Below, piece after piece: positions 1-7,532 of a DNA stretch of 10,529 bases (position 1 is the first letter of the stretch; every line of letters begins with the position of its first letter). This stretch comes from Candidatus Gastranaerophilales bacterium (GTDB lineage Bacteria > Cyanobacteriota > Vampirovibrionia > Gastranaerophilales > Gastranaerophilaceae), in assembly GCA_944323495.1 (NCBI GenBank), contig CALUSZ010000035.1:1-10529 (forward strand), written 5' to 3'. A model generated the notes under the pieces. It did no database searches. It was not told the DNA's origin and was given only the letters and a program-made list of their open reading frames with translations. The position numbers were made by a program, and so were the translations under genes.

Positions 1-1462
1 GTTTAGATACCAGTTCTTCTAATTTTGCTAATGTCTGAGCATTAAATTCTCCATCAGCAGCAATAGCTTCCTGATACAACTTATAGAACTCTTCTAATTG
101 AGATTGAGTAATCTTGTCATTTGCATACATTTCAGGAAGAACTTTTACATAGTTCATAACTTTTGTTAAAAGCTCATTTGTCTTGTTAAGCTGCGCATTT
201 GTTATTAATCCGTTCTGGTAAATTCCAGGTAAGATGCTTACGAACTTAGTAATTCCGCTTAGCATTTGATTACTTATTTCCGTTGCTTGCGTATTCTTTT
301 CAATAGCTTTAATAATTTGGGCTGCATTCATATTTTCAATCTGAATTTGAGTATAACCCATATGCATCATTGCTGCAATAATATCGTTTTTATTCATTTT
401 AAGAGTAGAAATAACTGTCTCGAAGTTTGCATTGCTGTCGAGATTTGCATTCTCAATTGCTGTTTTAATCTTGTCCTGTGCTTCAATTTGTTTGTTATTC
501 AAAATAATCAAACTATCATTCTGTTCAGACATATTCTGCAAAGTTTCATTTGTTATATTACCTTGAGCAATAAGTTCTTCAAACCCTTGCTTATTAGTTT
601 CAATTAACTCATCTTGTTTTGCAAGCATCTGCTCAAAATATGTACTGAGGTTTTGAAGCAGACCTTTGATATCTCCAAGTAGTCCCTGAATTGTATTCCA
701 AGCTTCTTCTGCTGATACTCTTCCGGCATTAACATCATCTATTAACTGCTGAATCAATGCGTTAGCTTCTTCCTGAGTCTGACCGTTTTGTATTAACTGC
801 TCAATAATAATTTCTTGATTGGTCTGATTAACAATCATATAATTAAACATCTGCTGATAAAATTCATTAGCACTCATTTGACCATCTTTAACAAGTTGAA
901 TTAATTGAAGCATATATTGATTCATTTGAGCCATTTGCTCATTTGTAATTTCATGCTGTTCTTTCAATTCATTGAGAATAGATGTAAGCTGGCTAATTAC
1001 TTCCATCATTGCTGATAAATCTACATCTACTGTCTGTGAAACTTCAATAGGAGGTTCCTCTGTACATGATGTTAAGCTTGAAACTCCGCCTAATGTTGCT
1101 AATGCCATCATTGCACCCAATGCCAATGATTTAAATTTTCCGCCCTGAAATGCTATATTTGATTTATAAGGAGCTACGTATTCATTTGCTGTTTTTTCTC
1201 CGGTAGTTTCCGGTGCTGTTTCTTTCATAAAAGCAAAGTTTGTTCCTGTTGCAGTTGATAAATCAGGGTTATCAACAACATTTTTTAATCCTTGAAACAT
1301 CAAAACATTCATTCCTGTTTGAGGTTTATTTTCTTCTGGTGAAGGAAATGTTACATTTTGATTCGATACCGGTGTAGAACCTTCATTTACATCTTTATTC
1401 ACACCCTCGCCAAATTTAATCTTTTTGTTTAATAACAAAAGTTCTGTTGCATTAATGTTCAT
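1..1462 (-). CDS. Q/N/E-rich repeat protein with internal lipoprotein-type signal, C-terminus cut by window edge
   Basis: The frame stays open from the ATG at 1462 to the left edge (487 complete codons, no stop), so the gene is real but partial. The start is well fixed: AAGGAG lies at 1472-1477, nine bases before the ATG. I do not recognise the family. Residues 1-111 are polar, with MFQG (55-58) and AFQG (104-107). Residues 112-129 are hydrophobic and end in L130-T-S-C133, a classic lipobox, but more than 100 residues in instead of about 20. From about 150 on the protein is mostly predicted helix, rich in Q, N, E, I and L. A loose motif, [DN]G-x-[IMVF]-[ST]-x-x-x-[LMF], recurs near residues 172, 196, 249, 303, 420, 451 and 473. 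Inference: a surface-anchored or envelope helical-repeat protein. It is divergent from lysC; only weak promoter matches are visible upstream. Confidence 0.85.
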   Translation of the reverse strand, partial: MNINATELLLLNKKIKFGEGVNKDVNEGSTPVSNQNVTFPSPEENKPQTGMNVLMFQGLKNVVDNPDLSTATGTNFAFMKETAPETTGEKTANEYVAPYKSNIAFQGGKFKSLALGAMMALATLGGVSSLTSCTEEPPIEVSQTVDVDLSAMMEVISQLTSILNELKEQHEITNEQMAQMNQYMLQLIQLVKDGQMSANEFYQQMFNYMIVNQTNQEIIIEQLIQNGQTQEEANALIQQLIDDVNAGRVSAEEAWNTIQGLLGDIKGLLQNLSTYFEQMLAKQDELIETNKQGFEELIAQGNITNETLQNMSEQNDSLIILNNKQIEAQDKIKTAIENANLDSNANFETVISTLKMNKNDIIAAMMHMGYTQIQIENMNAAQIIKAIEKNTQATEISNQMLSGITKFVSILPGIYQNGLITNAQLNKTNELLTKVMNYVKVLPEMYANDKITQSQLEEFYKLYQEAIAADGEFNAQTLAKLEELVSK

Positions 1463-1580
1463 ACGTCACTACTCCTTTTTTTATTTATATTTCTGTTCTA
1501 GTATGTATAAATCGTAAAACAAGTAAAAAAAATTTTTGCTAGTATAAATATCAAAATTTTACAAAATTTAATATTTCTTA

Positions 1581-1609
1581 TTGTCAAAGGAATTATTTAT
1601 TTATATAAT
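1581..1609 (+). promoter_or_regulatory. Sigma-70-type promoter of lysC
   Basis: TTGTCA (1581-1586) and TATAAT (1604-1609) are separated by exactly 17 bases, close to the ideal housekeeping promoter. Initiation 6-8 bases after the -10 box falls at about 1615-1617, only 2-4 bases before the lysC ATG at 1619. Confidence 0.8.
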
Positions 1610-1618
1610 GTATAAGAA

Positions 1619-2884
1619 ATGAAAAATATAATCGTACAAAAATTCGGCGGAACTTCAGTAGCCGATACAGAAAAGATTAAGAATGTAGCTAAAGCAGTAA
1701 TTAAAGAGAGAAATGCTGGAAATGATGTTGTAGTTGTCGTATCTGCCATGGGACATACAACTGATTATCTTGTTAAAATGGCAAAGGAAATTTCCGAGAC
1801 TCCCTCTTCAAGAGAAATGGACATGCTTCTTTCAACAGGCGAAGGTGTTTCTATAGCGCTTCTTGCTATGGCATTACAAGCACAAGGCTGTCCGGCTGTC
1901 AGCATGAATGCTATTCAGGTTGGAATTATGACTGAAAAAGTACATTCTAAAGCGAGAATTATTAATATTAAAACGGATAAAATAAAAAGCCATCTTGCCA
2001 AAGGAGAAGTTGTTGTTGTTGCCGGGTTTCAGGGCGTAACAGATGATTTGGAAATAACAACACTGGGACGAGGAGGTTCTGATACTTCTGCTGTTGCGTT
2101 AGCAGGAGCCTTGAATGCAAAAAGGTGCGATATTTATACAGATGTTGAAGGTGTATACACAACAGATCCAAGGATTGTACCAAACGCATCAAGGCTGGAT
2201 ATAATTTCTTATGAAGAAATGCTTGAGCTTGCAAGAGTAGGCGCTAATGTTCTACACCCGAGAGCAGTTGAAACAGCTAAACAGTATAATGTGCCTCTTA
2301 GAGTCAGAAGCACTTTTAAACTTGATAACTTAGGAACTTTAATTGTAGGAGTTGATGATATGGAATTACACAAACCCGTTGCAGGTGTTGCTTCTGATTT
2401 GTCGCAATTAAGAATTGTAGTATGTGATGTTAAAGATCACCCCGGAACAGCTGCTATACTTTTTGATGGACTAGCTAAAGAAAATATATCTGTTGATATG
2501 ATTATACAATCTTATGCAAGAAAAAACCTAAATACGAATGACATTGCATTTACAATTGACAAAGGTGATTTAGATAAAACCCTTGAAATTCTTAAAGAAG
2601 TCAAAAAAAGATTAGATTACAGCAATGTATTTGTAGACGATAAAATTGCAAAAATTTCAATTGTTGGTGCAGGCATGATTGATAGACCAGGTATAGCCGC
2701 TACGATGTTTAAAACTCTCGCAGATTTAGGTATAAATATAAAGATGATTTCAACAAGCGAAATTAAAATCAGTTGTATTGTAGATGCAGACAGGGCTAAA
2801 GATGCTGTAGACGGTTTACATAAAATATTCCATCTTGGCTTCGATACTATTGCAGAAGTAAAAGGTGATTTACCAGACGTATAA
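1619..2884 (+). CDS. lysC: Aspartate kinase (aspartokinase), two C-terminal ACT domains
   Basis: Phosphorylates aspartate with ATP, the first step toward lysine, threonine, methionine and diaminopimelate; cytoplasmic. At 421 residues it has the usual length of the single-function enzyme. Visible kinase-domain motifs are the N-terminal KFGGTSVAD (8-16), LSTGE (71-75), TLGRGGSDTSA (148-158) and YTDVEGVYTTDPR (173-185). Two ACT domains follow at about 263-325 and 345-410, the first carrying the typical HPGTAA and VDMIIQ segments; these usually bind lysine and/or threonine for feedback inhibition. The start is forced: an in-frame TAA ends three bases upstream, and the next in-frame ATG (residue 44) would delete the kinase motif. 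No SD site precedes it and the promoter lies almost on the start, so the mRNA is probably leaderless. A small secreted-protein gene follows after 12 bases, probably co-transcribed. Confidence 0.97.
   Translation: MKNIIVQKFGGTSVADTEKIKNVAKAVIKERNAGNDVVVVVSAMGHTTDYLVKMAKEISETPSSREMDMLLSTGEGVSIALLAMALQAQGCPAVSMNAIQVGIMTEKVHSKARIINIKTDKIKSHLAKGEVVVVAGFQGVTDDLEITTLGRGGSDTSAVALAGALNAKRCDIYTDVEGVYTTDPRIVPNASRLDIISYEEMLELARVGANVLHPRAVETAKQYNVPLRVRSTFKLDNLGTLIVGVDDMELHKPVAGVASDLSQLRIVVCDVKDHPGTAAILFDGLAKENISVDMIIQSYARKNLNTNDIAFTIDKGDLDKTLEILKEVKKRLDYSNVFVDDKIAKISIVGAGMIDRPGIAATMFKTLADLGINIKMISTSEIKISCIVDADRAKDAVDGLHKIFHLGFDTIAEVKGDLPDV
2347..2884 (+). CDS. Possible internal in-frame start: aspartokinase beta (ACT-only) subunit
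   Basis: Inside lysC, AGGAG (2347-2351) lies eight bases before an in-frame ATG at 2360 (Met248). Translation from there would give a 174-residue protein made only of the two ACT domains. Family knowledge: Bacillus subtilis aspartokinase II and the Corynebacterium enzyme make exactly such a beta subunit from an in-frame start near residue 246-250, forming alpha2beta2 enzyme. The position of Met248 just before the first ACT domain matches. The listed range includes the ribosome site; the coding part is 2360-2884. That it is used here is inference. Confidence 0.55.
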
Positions 2885-2896
2885 AAGAGGAGAAAA

Positions 2897-3370
2897 ATGA
2901 AAAAAACACTGGTCGCAATAATAGCATTATCTTGTATTACACTATCAGCATTAGCTAATAATAAAGAAGATGCAGAAAAATTCTTTCATCATTATGTAAA
3001 CGCTGCGAATAATTACAGTCCTGAGATAGCTCAAATGTATTCACCGAGTGCTAAAATTATCAGACAGGTTGTAAAACCTGATGGAACAACTCAAGATGTT
3101 GAAACAAATACTTCTACATATATAACACAAATGAAACTCGGACAGGCTGGAGCAAAACTTAGAAACTATAAGAATAATTACACAAATGTTACAGTAACTG
3201 AAATAGGTAATGGCAAATACAAGATTTCATCTCTCAGACAACCGACAGGAGAAAACTATAAACTCAAGACTTATATGATTGTCCAAAAACAACCCAACGG
3301 GCAATGGCAAATAATAGAAGAGATGATGCAAACTAAAGTCCAGACATTTTTAAAATACGCTAAAAAGTAA
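2897..3370 (+). CDS. Small secreted protein, possibly NTF2/SnoaL-like fold
   Basis: 157 residues starting from an ATG preceded by GAGGAG (2887-2892, spacer 4). Residues 1-20 form a clear Sec signal peptide: KK, a hydrophobic core, then SALA before Asn21, with no lipobox. The mature part begins with a helix (EDAEKFFHHYVNA), then alternating strands including KIIRQVV, GKYKISSL, KTYMIVQK and a C-terminal GQWQIIEEMMQTK. That pattern, with Trp near the end, resembles NTF2-like or DUF4440-type alpha+beta proteins; I infer this from shape, not from a recognised signature. It probably acts in the periplasm or at the cell surface. It lies 12 bases after lysC, so it is likely in the same transcript, but no functional link is apparent. 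Its stop codon abuts that of the convergent gene with no spacer. Confidence 0.85.
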   Translation: MKKTLVAIIALSCITLSALANNKEDAEKFFHHYVNAANNYSPEIAQMYSPSAKIIRQVVKPDGTTQDVETNTSTYITQMKLGQAGAKLRNYKNNYTNVTVTEIGNGKYKISSLRQPTGENYKLKTYMIVQKQPNGQWQIIEEMMQTKVQTFLKYAKK

Positions 3371-5209
3371 TTATACACCAAGTGAAGGAGCAATCTGAAT
3401 AAATGTTCTGATTAAATCTTCGTCCCATTGGGTTCCTGCACCTTCTTTTAATATAGCAATCGCCTTTTCCATTTCCATACCGCGCCTGTATGGTCTATCG
3501 CTTATTAGAGCATGGTAGGTATCTGCTATAGCTACAATTTTTGCAGCAAGAGGGATATCTCCATTTTTAAGGCCTTCCGGATAACCTTTGCCGTCAATTC
3601 TTTCATGGTGGTATTTTACAATCGGTATTAAATCCCTTAACGACGGATTTGGAGTCAAAACTTTTTCTGCACCAATGGTCGGGTGCTGTTTCATAATAAC
3701 CCATTCTTCGTCTGATAAAGGCCCTTCTTTTTTCAATACTGTTTCAGGAATGCCTATTTTACCGACATCATGCAAAAGAGCGCCTAATTTAATGCGTTCA
3801 ACTTCTTCTTCAGGAAGATTTATTGCCCTTGCTAACGCTTCCGAGAATTTTGATACAGAAGTTGAATGACCTTTGGTATAAGGATCTTTTGCATCAATTG
3901 CACTCGCTAACGAGGCTGCGATTTCAGAAATCCTGTTTCCGTGCATAGCATGCTCTGCATTAAACTTTGAAATAAGTTCTTCTTCAAAGTTTATGCCAAG
4001 CTGTGCATGTCGTTTTCCTAGAACTTCTGCATATGATTTTAAAGCTGCATCGTCCCAGAAATTAAAGTCTGCCGAACTTATGATTGCAGACATGCCATCT
4101 TTATACCCCTTCGCCTGGGAAATATACATGGCCTGTTCTGCGAGGATTAATAGTTTTTCTTTGTCATCCGCGCAGTCAGGATAAGTAGATATTCCGACAG
4201 AAACCTTAACCGGCCCTATATCATCAATAAAACAGCAGGATAAAGAGTAAGTCAAATACTCTGCAACATACTTTGCCTGCTCACAAGATGTATTCGGCAT
4301 TATTATAGCAATTTCATCACCGCCATAGCGTCCGGCAGTATCACCTTCTCGCATATTCTGGCGGACTTTATCTGCAACAATTTTAATAACTTCATCACCT
4401 TTTGCATGCCCAAACTCGCGGTTTATTTTTGTTATGTTACATATATCCATCATCACAACAGAGAGCTGTTGTTTATTGGTCATTGACCGTGAAATCTCAT
4501 TTGTAAGAATTTCCTGAAAGCCTCTGTGATTATATAAAAGAGTAAGATTATCAGTATTTGCATAAGCATCACTTTTCTCTAGCAAATCAAAGTTGTGTGA
4601 ATACAATGCTGAGTAGTTGGCAATCAGCTGATAAAGCCCGATATTCTGCCTTGCATAACTATCTTCAACAAGCATGACACCGATACACTTATTAACAGAA
4701 ATCAACGGCAAAATTGCGACAGTATAATTTTTGAAATAAGAAAGTTTTAAAAATTCTACATCATCTTTAAAAATAACCTGCTTCTCATTTAGAGCCATAA
4801 TTAATGGATTATCAGTCTCTTTGAGAAAAACTTTTGTAGAATATACATTGCCTCTCTTATCCAACAAGCGCAGATTTAAACAATTTGATTTCTCTTTTAA
4901 AAATCCGACTGCTATAAAATGAGAATCGATGCTCTGCTTAATAATAGAATAAATTTTTGTATAAAATTCATTAAGAGAAGAAACTCCTGAAATTTTAATA
5001 AGTTCGTCCACGACAAATTTATAATTTAGTGTAAACCCTTTTTCATTATTAAAAGATTTATTTTGCGGATTAGAAAGTGTATTTGCACAGCTATTGATGG
5101 TTAGAGAATTAACCTTTGATACTAATTTCTCCTGCGAAAACGGGGAAGTTACAGGAGAAGACTCTGAAAAAATTGAGAGTTTTTTAGCAAAATTTTTTTC
5201 TTTATTCAC
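3371..5209 (-). CDS. GAF-GGDEF-HD-GYP cyclic-di-GMP signalling protein
   Basis: 612-residue cytoplasmic protein with no signal peptide or membrane helix. Order: an unstructured N-terminus (1-60), a GAF-like sensor (about 63-205), a GGDEF domain (about 215-375), a linker, and HD-GYP (about 425-610). GGDEF synthesises c-di-GMP: metal/nucleotide residues D255, N263 and D272 are present, the signature reads GGDEI (296-300, Phe replaced by Ile), and an inhibitory I-site RxxD (R287-D290) sits exactly five residues before it. HD-GYP hydrolyses c-di-GMP: GHS (447-449), HD (480-481), H509, HHE (534-536), DGKGYP (539-544) and D562 are all intact. Both activities therefore look possible. The start is GTG with AAGGTGG at 5214-5220; an upstream ATG at 5223 is out of frame and stops after five codons. 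The 161-base AT-rich leader holds no convincing promoter. Confidence 0.95.
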   Translation of the reverse strand: MNKEKNFAKKLSIFSESSPVTSPFSQEKLVSKVNSLTINSCANTLSNPQNKSFNNEKGFTLNYKFVVDELIKISGVSSLNEFYTKIYSIIKQSIDSHFIAVGFLKEKSNCLNLRLLDKRGNVYSTKVFLKETDNPLIMALNEKQVIFKDDVEFLKLSYFKNYTVAILPLISVNKCIGVMLVEDSYARQNIGLYQLIANYSALYSHNFDLLEKSDAYANTDNLTLLYNHRGFQEILTNEISRSMTNKQQLSVVMMDICNITKINREFGHAKGDEVIKIVADKVRQNMREGDTAGRYGGDEIAIIMPNTSCEQAKYVAEYLTYSLSCCFIDDIGPVKVSVGISTYPDCADDKEKLLILAEQAMYISQAKGYKDGMSAIISSADFNFWDDAALKSYAEVLGKRHAQLGINFEEELISKFNAEHAMHGNRISEIAASLASAIDAKDPYTKGHSTSVSKFSEALARAINLPEEEVERIKLGALLHDVGKIGIPETVLKKEGPLSDEEWVIMKQHPTIGAEKVLTPNPSLRDLIPIVKYHHERIDGKGYPEGLKNGDIPLAAKIVAIADTYHALISDRPYRRGMEMEKAIAILKEGAGTQWDEDLIRTFIQIAPSLGV

Positions 5210-5370
5210 GTATCCACCTTCATACTACAAAAACTATAAAACAGATAAATAATAAAAATTGATTAAATATTACAAAAAATTTACATTATCATAATACATA
5301 TCCCTTTAATTCATATATTAACATTTTTTTTTAGTTTTTCCACTAAAACAAAAACTTTTTTTACAAATGT

Positions 5371-6303
5371 TTACGCCAAAACAGGAGATATCATTTCTAA
5401 AATACTTTGCTGCCTGCACTGCGGGATAATAAATGTAAAAGTATTAGTTGCAATTTTATCTGAAGATACGTATATTTTTCCATTATGGGCATCAATAATT
5501 TTTTTAGCCAGATATAGACCAATATCTCTGCCTACTGCTGTATATTTGGGCTGATTTATATAATAATCTGCAAACATTGTACGGCACTCTTCCTCTGTAA
5601 GAGCATTACCGCGGGTAATTATAGAAAATTTTAAGCTATTATTTTTTGTTAAAATATTAACAAGAATTTTTTCGCCTCTATCTGAATGTAATACAGCATT
5701 ACCAAGTAAATTCACAATAACTTTTTTTATTTCATTTCTATCAGCTTCTGCTACAGCCTCACCCTGAGTTGCCATATAAGTAAAGGTTACATCCTTTTCC
5801 TGCGCCAGATGAGATACTTCTGTAAAACTTTCCAATAAAATTTCTGGAAGATTTACCTTCTCGTAATACAAACTACAATCCTCCAAATCTAACTGATAAG
5901 TATCAAGAACCATAGATATCATATCAAGAGTATATTTACAGGACTGCTCTATCTGGCAAATCATATCTTTTTGCGGCTGCGCTATAGGTCCAATAAGCTC
6001 CTGCCTCATAAGCTCTAATCCGCGAAGCTGTGCCAGTGTCGGGACTTTTAAATCATGCACCAAAACTTCGGCAAAATAATTTCTCTGACTAATCAGCTTC
6101 TCTTTTAGTTTCTGATTGACCAGGGTTTTCTGTTTTAAATGTTTATTGATGTGCCTAATATGCATCATAAAATATAAACTTATAGACAATATACATAGTA
6201 AAGCAGGGGTATTATACTCTGTCATATATATTACTGCCAGAGATGAAAAATAAATAATAATAAATATTAAACCCTTTATAATACCCATTATTTTCACGCT
6301 CAT
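5371..6303 (-). CDS. Membrane histidine-kinase-like protein with degenerate ATP-binding boxes
   Basis: 310 residues. Two membrane helices (about 10-28 and 32-48) with almost no loop between them give little extracytoplasmic sensor. A short coiled linker leads to a HisKA domain with an intact H-box HDLKVP (phospho-acceptor H83), then a HATPase_c domain at about 150-295. The N-box is intact (NLLGNAVLHS, N198 and N202). The G1 box, normally DxGxG, reads ITRGNAL (229-235), so the ATP-adenine-contacting Asp is replaced by Thr. The G2 box, normally GxGxGL, reads GRDIGL (258-263). It may be a weak kinase, a phosphatase or an adaptor. No receiver-domain protein is present in the window. The start is uncertain: no clear SD precedes either this ATG or Met6. 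It lies 40 bases after folP and 161 bases before the GGDEF/HD-GYP gene, on the same strand. Confidence 0.88.
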   Translation of the reverse strand: MSVKIMGIIKGLIFIIIYFSSLAVIYMTEYNTPALLCILSISLYFMMHIRHINKHLKQKTLVNQKLKEKLISQRNYFAEVLVHDLKVPTLAQLRGLELMRQELIGPIAQPQKDMICQIEQSCKYTLDMISMVLDTYQLDLEDCSLYYEKVNLPEILLESFTEVSHLAQEKDVTFTYMATQGEAVAEADRNEIKKVIVNLLGNAVLHSDRGEKILVNILTKNNSLKFSIITRGNALTEEECRTMFADYYINQPKYTAVGRDIGLYLAKKIIDAHNGKIYVSSDKIATNTFTFIIPQCRQQSILEMISPVLA

Positions 6304-6343
6304 ATTCTTATATTGATTGTATTGAACATATTAACCCGATTAT

Positions 6344-7504
6344 CTAATAAGTTAAATTGCCTAACTGGGTAATATAATTTTGAACAGAATCTATTAATGT
6401 TCTATGAAGCTTAACATTATGCACTCTCAAGTAATCCACTCCCTTTTGCATAAGCGGATAAGAAAGAGCCAGCGAGAGTGAATCCTTTAAATCGTTATTG
6501 TCATTTTTTATCCCCAAAAAGCTTTTTCGCGAAACACCAACCATTACCGGACAGCCTAGGGAATAAAATTCTTCAATATTATTAAGTATTTTAAAATTAT
6601 CAGCCTCATTTTTACCAAACCCTATACCGGGATCAATAATAACTCTTTTAAGGCCTTTTTCGTATGCATAATCCAGTTTATTTTTTAGATTAATAAATAT
6701 ATCTTCAACTACATTACGATATTCAGTATTATCCTGCATAATATCAGGGGTTCCGCTAGAATGCTGTATAATAATGCCTGCTCCGTATTTTGCGATAATA
6801 TCAGGCATTTTAGCGTCAAAATCAAATCCGGATACGTCATTTATTATATCGGCCCCGTTATTTAGTGCGAAATCTGCAACAACAGAGCTTCTGGTATCAA
6901 TGCTAACCTGTATATTTATATTTTCTCTGTTTATAAAGTCCAATACCGGTTTTAGTCTTCTAATCTGCTCCTCCGGCTCTACCGCTTCAGAATAAGGTCT
7001 GGTGCTTTCTGCCCCGATATCTATAACATCAGCACCATCTTCCACCAAACAAACCAGATGTTTTTGGGCGGCTTCAACATTAAAATATTTTCCCCCGTCG
7101 GAAAAAGAATCCGGCGTAACATTTAATATACCTGCGATTTTTGTCTTTCTAACCTGTCCAGATAAAAATTCAAATATTTCATCTGATAGAACACCAAGCT
7201 TGAAAGGCTGGCCTTTAAGCTTTAATGCAATCTTTTTCAGTTGCGAGATACTTCCGCACAATATTGCATCTGATTTTTCAATATTACCTGTAATAACATT
7301 CCTATTTACTCCGCAGTCTGCACCAATGCTTAATGCTGTTTGCTTTAATATATTAGCCTGCGCAGGAGATAAATCAAATATTTTTATATTTTTATACCTA
7401 AATTTATCAGAAGCTCTTTTAATATAGCAGGTATCAAAACCTATAAGTTCAAGTTCTGATTCTATATCGATACTGGATACTTCTTTTAATAAAAAATTGC
7501 TCAT
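6344..7504 (-). CDS. folP: Dihydropteroate synthase, long form with N-terminal extension
   Basis: Condenses 6-hydroxymethyl-dihydropterin pyrophosphate with p-aminobenzoate in folate synthesis; the target of sulfonamides; cytoplasmic. From the ATG at 7504 it has 386 residues. The TIM-barrel motifs are all visible: NVTPDSFSDGG (128-138), GAESTRP (164-170), SIDT (201-204), INDVSG (221-226), DPGIGFGK (291-298), SRKSF (325-329) and RVHNV (360-364). The usual MHM segment reads QHS, keeping the His. About 120 residues precede the barrel, with ANILKQ (50-55) and LKGQPF (96-101); this extension is known from long DHPS forms of some Firmicutes and other anaerobes. A TTG at 7543 would add 13 unusual residues (Phe/Ser/Cys-rich) and overlap the luxR-type gene, so I prefer the ATG, although it lacks an SD. 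The regulator gene ends 28 bases upstream, so co-transcription is likely. Confidence 0.94.
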   Translation of the reverse strand: MSNFLLKEVSSIDIESELELIGFDTCYIKRASDKFRYKNIKIFDLSPAQANILKQTALSIGADCGVNRNVITGNIEKSDAILCGSISQLKKIALKLKGQPFKLGVLSDEIFEFLSGQVRKTKIAGILNVTPDSFSDGGKYFNVEAAQKHLVCLVEDGADVIDIGAESTRPYSEAVEPEEQIRRLKPVLDFINRENINIQVSIDTRSSVVADFALNNGADIINDVSGFDFDAKMPDIIAKYGAGIIIQHSSGTPDIMQDNTEYRNVVEDIFINLKNKLDYAYEKGLKRVIIDPGIGFGKNEADNFKILNNIEEFYSLGCPVMVGVSRKSFLGIKNDNNDLKDSLSLALSYPLMQKGVDYLRVHNVKLHRTLIDSVQNYITQLGNLTY

Positions 7505-7532
7505 GCAAAAAATTTTAACACAAAAAGAAAAA

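Noticed and set aside
266..607. Plus-strand frame of 113 codons opposite the left-edge gene
   Set aside because: Cys/Phe/Asn-rich antisense shadow of the minus-strand repeat gene; no ribosome site or recognisable domain.
1463..1560. Promoter for the left-edge repeat gene
   Set aside because: TATACA (1504-1509, minus) has only a T-run at -35 distance; TATACT further up has no -35. Too weak to annotate.
1968..2234. Minus-strand frame within lysC
   Set aside because: Low-complexity Leu/Gln antisense product of a fully recognisable gene.
5333..5362. Hairpin AGTTTTT/AAAAACT followed by T6 on the plus strand
   Set aside because: It reads as a terminator only on the plus strand, where no gene is upstream; the stem has one G-C pair and such A/T inverted repeats are expected by chance in this spacer.
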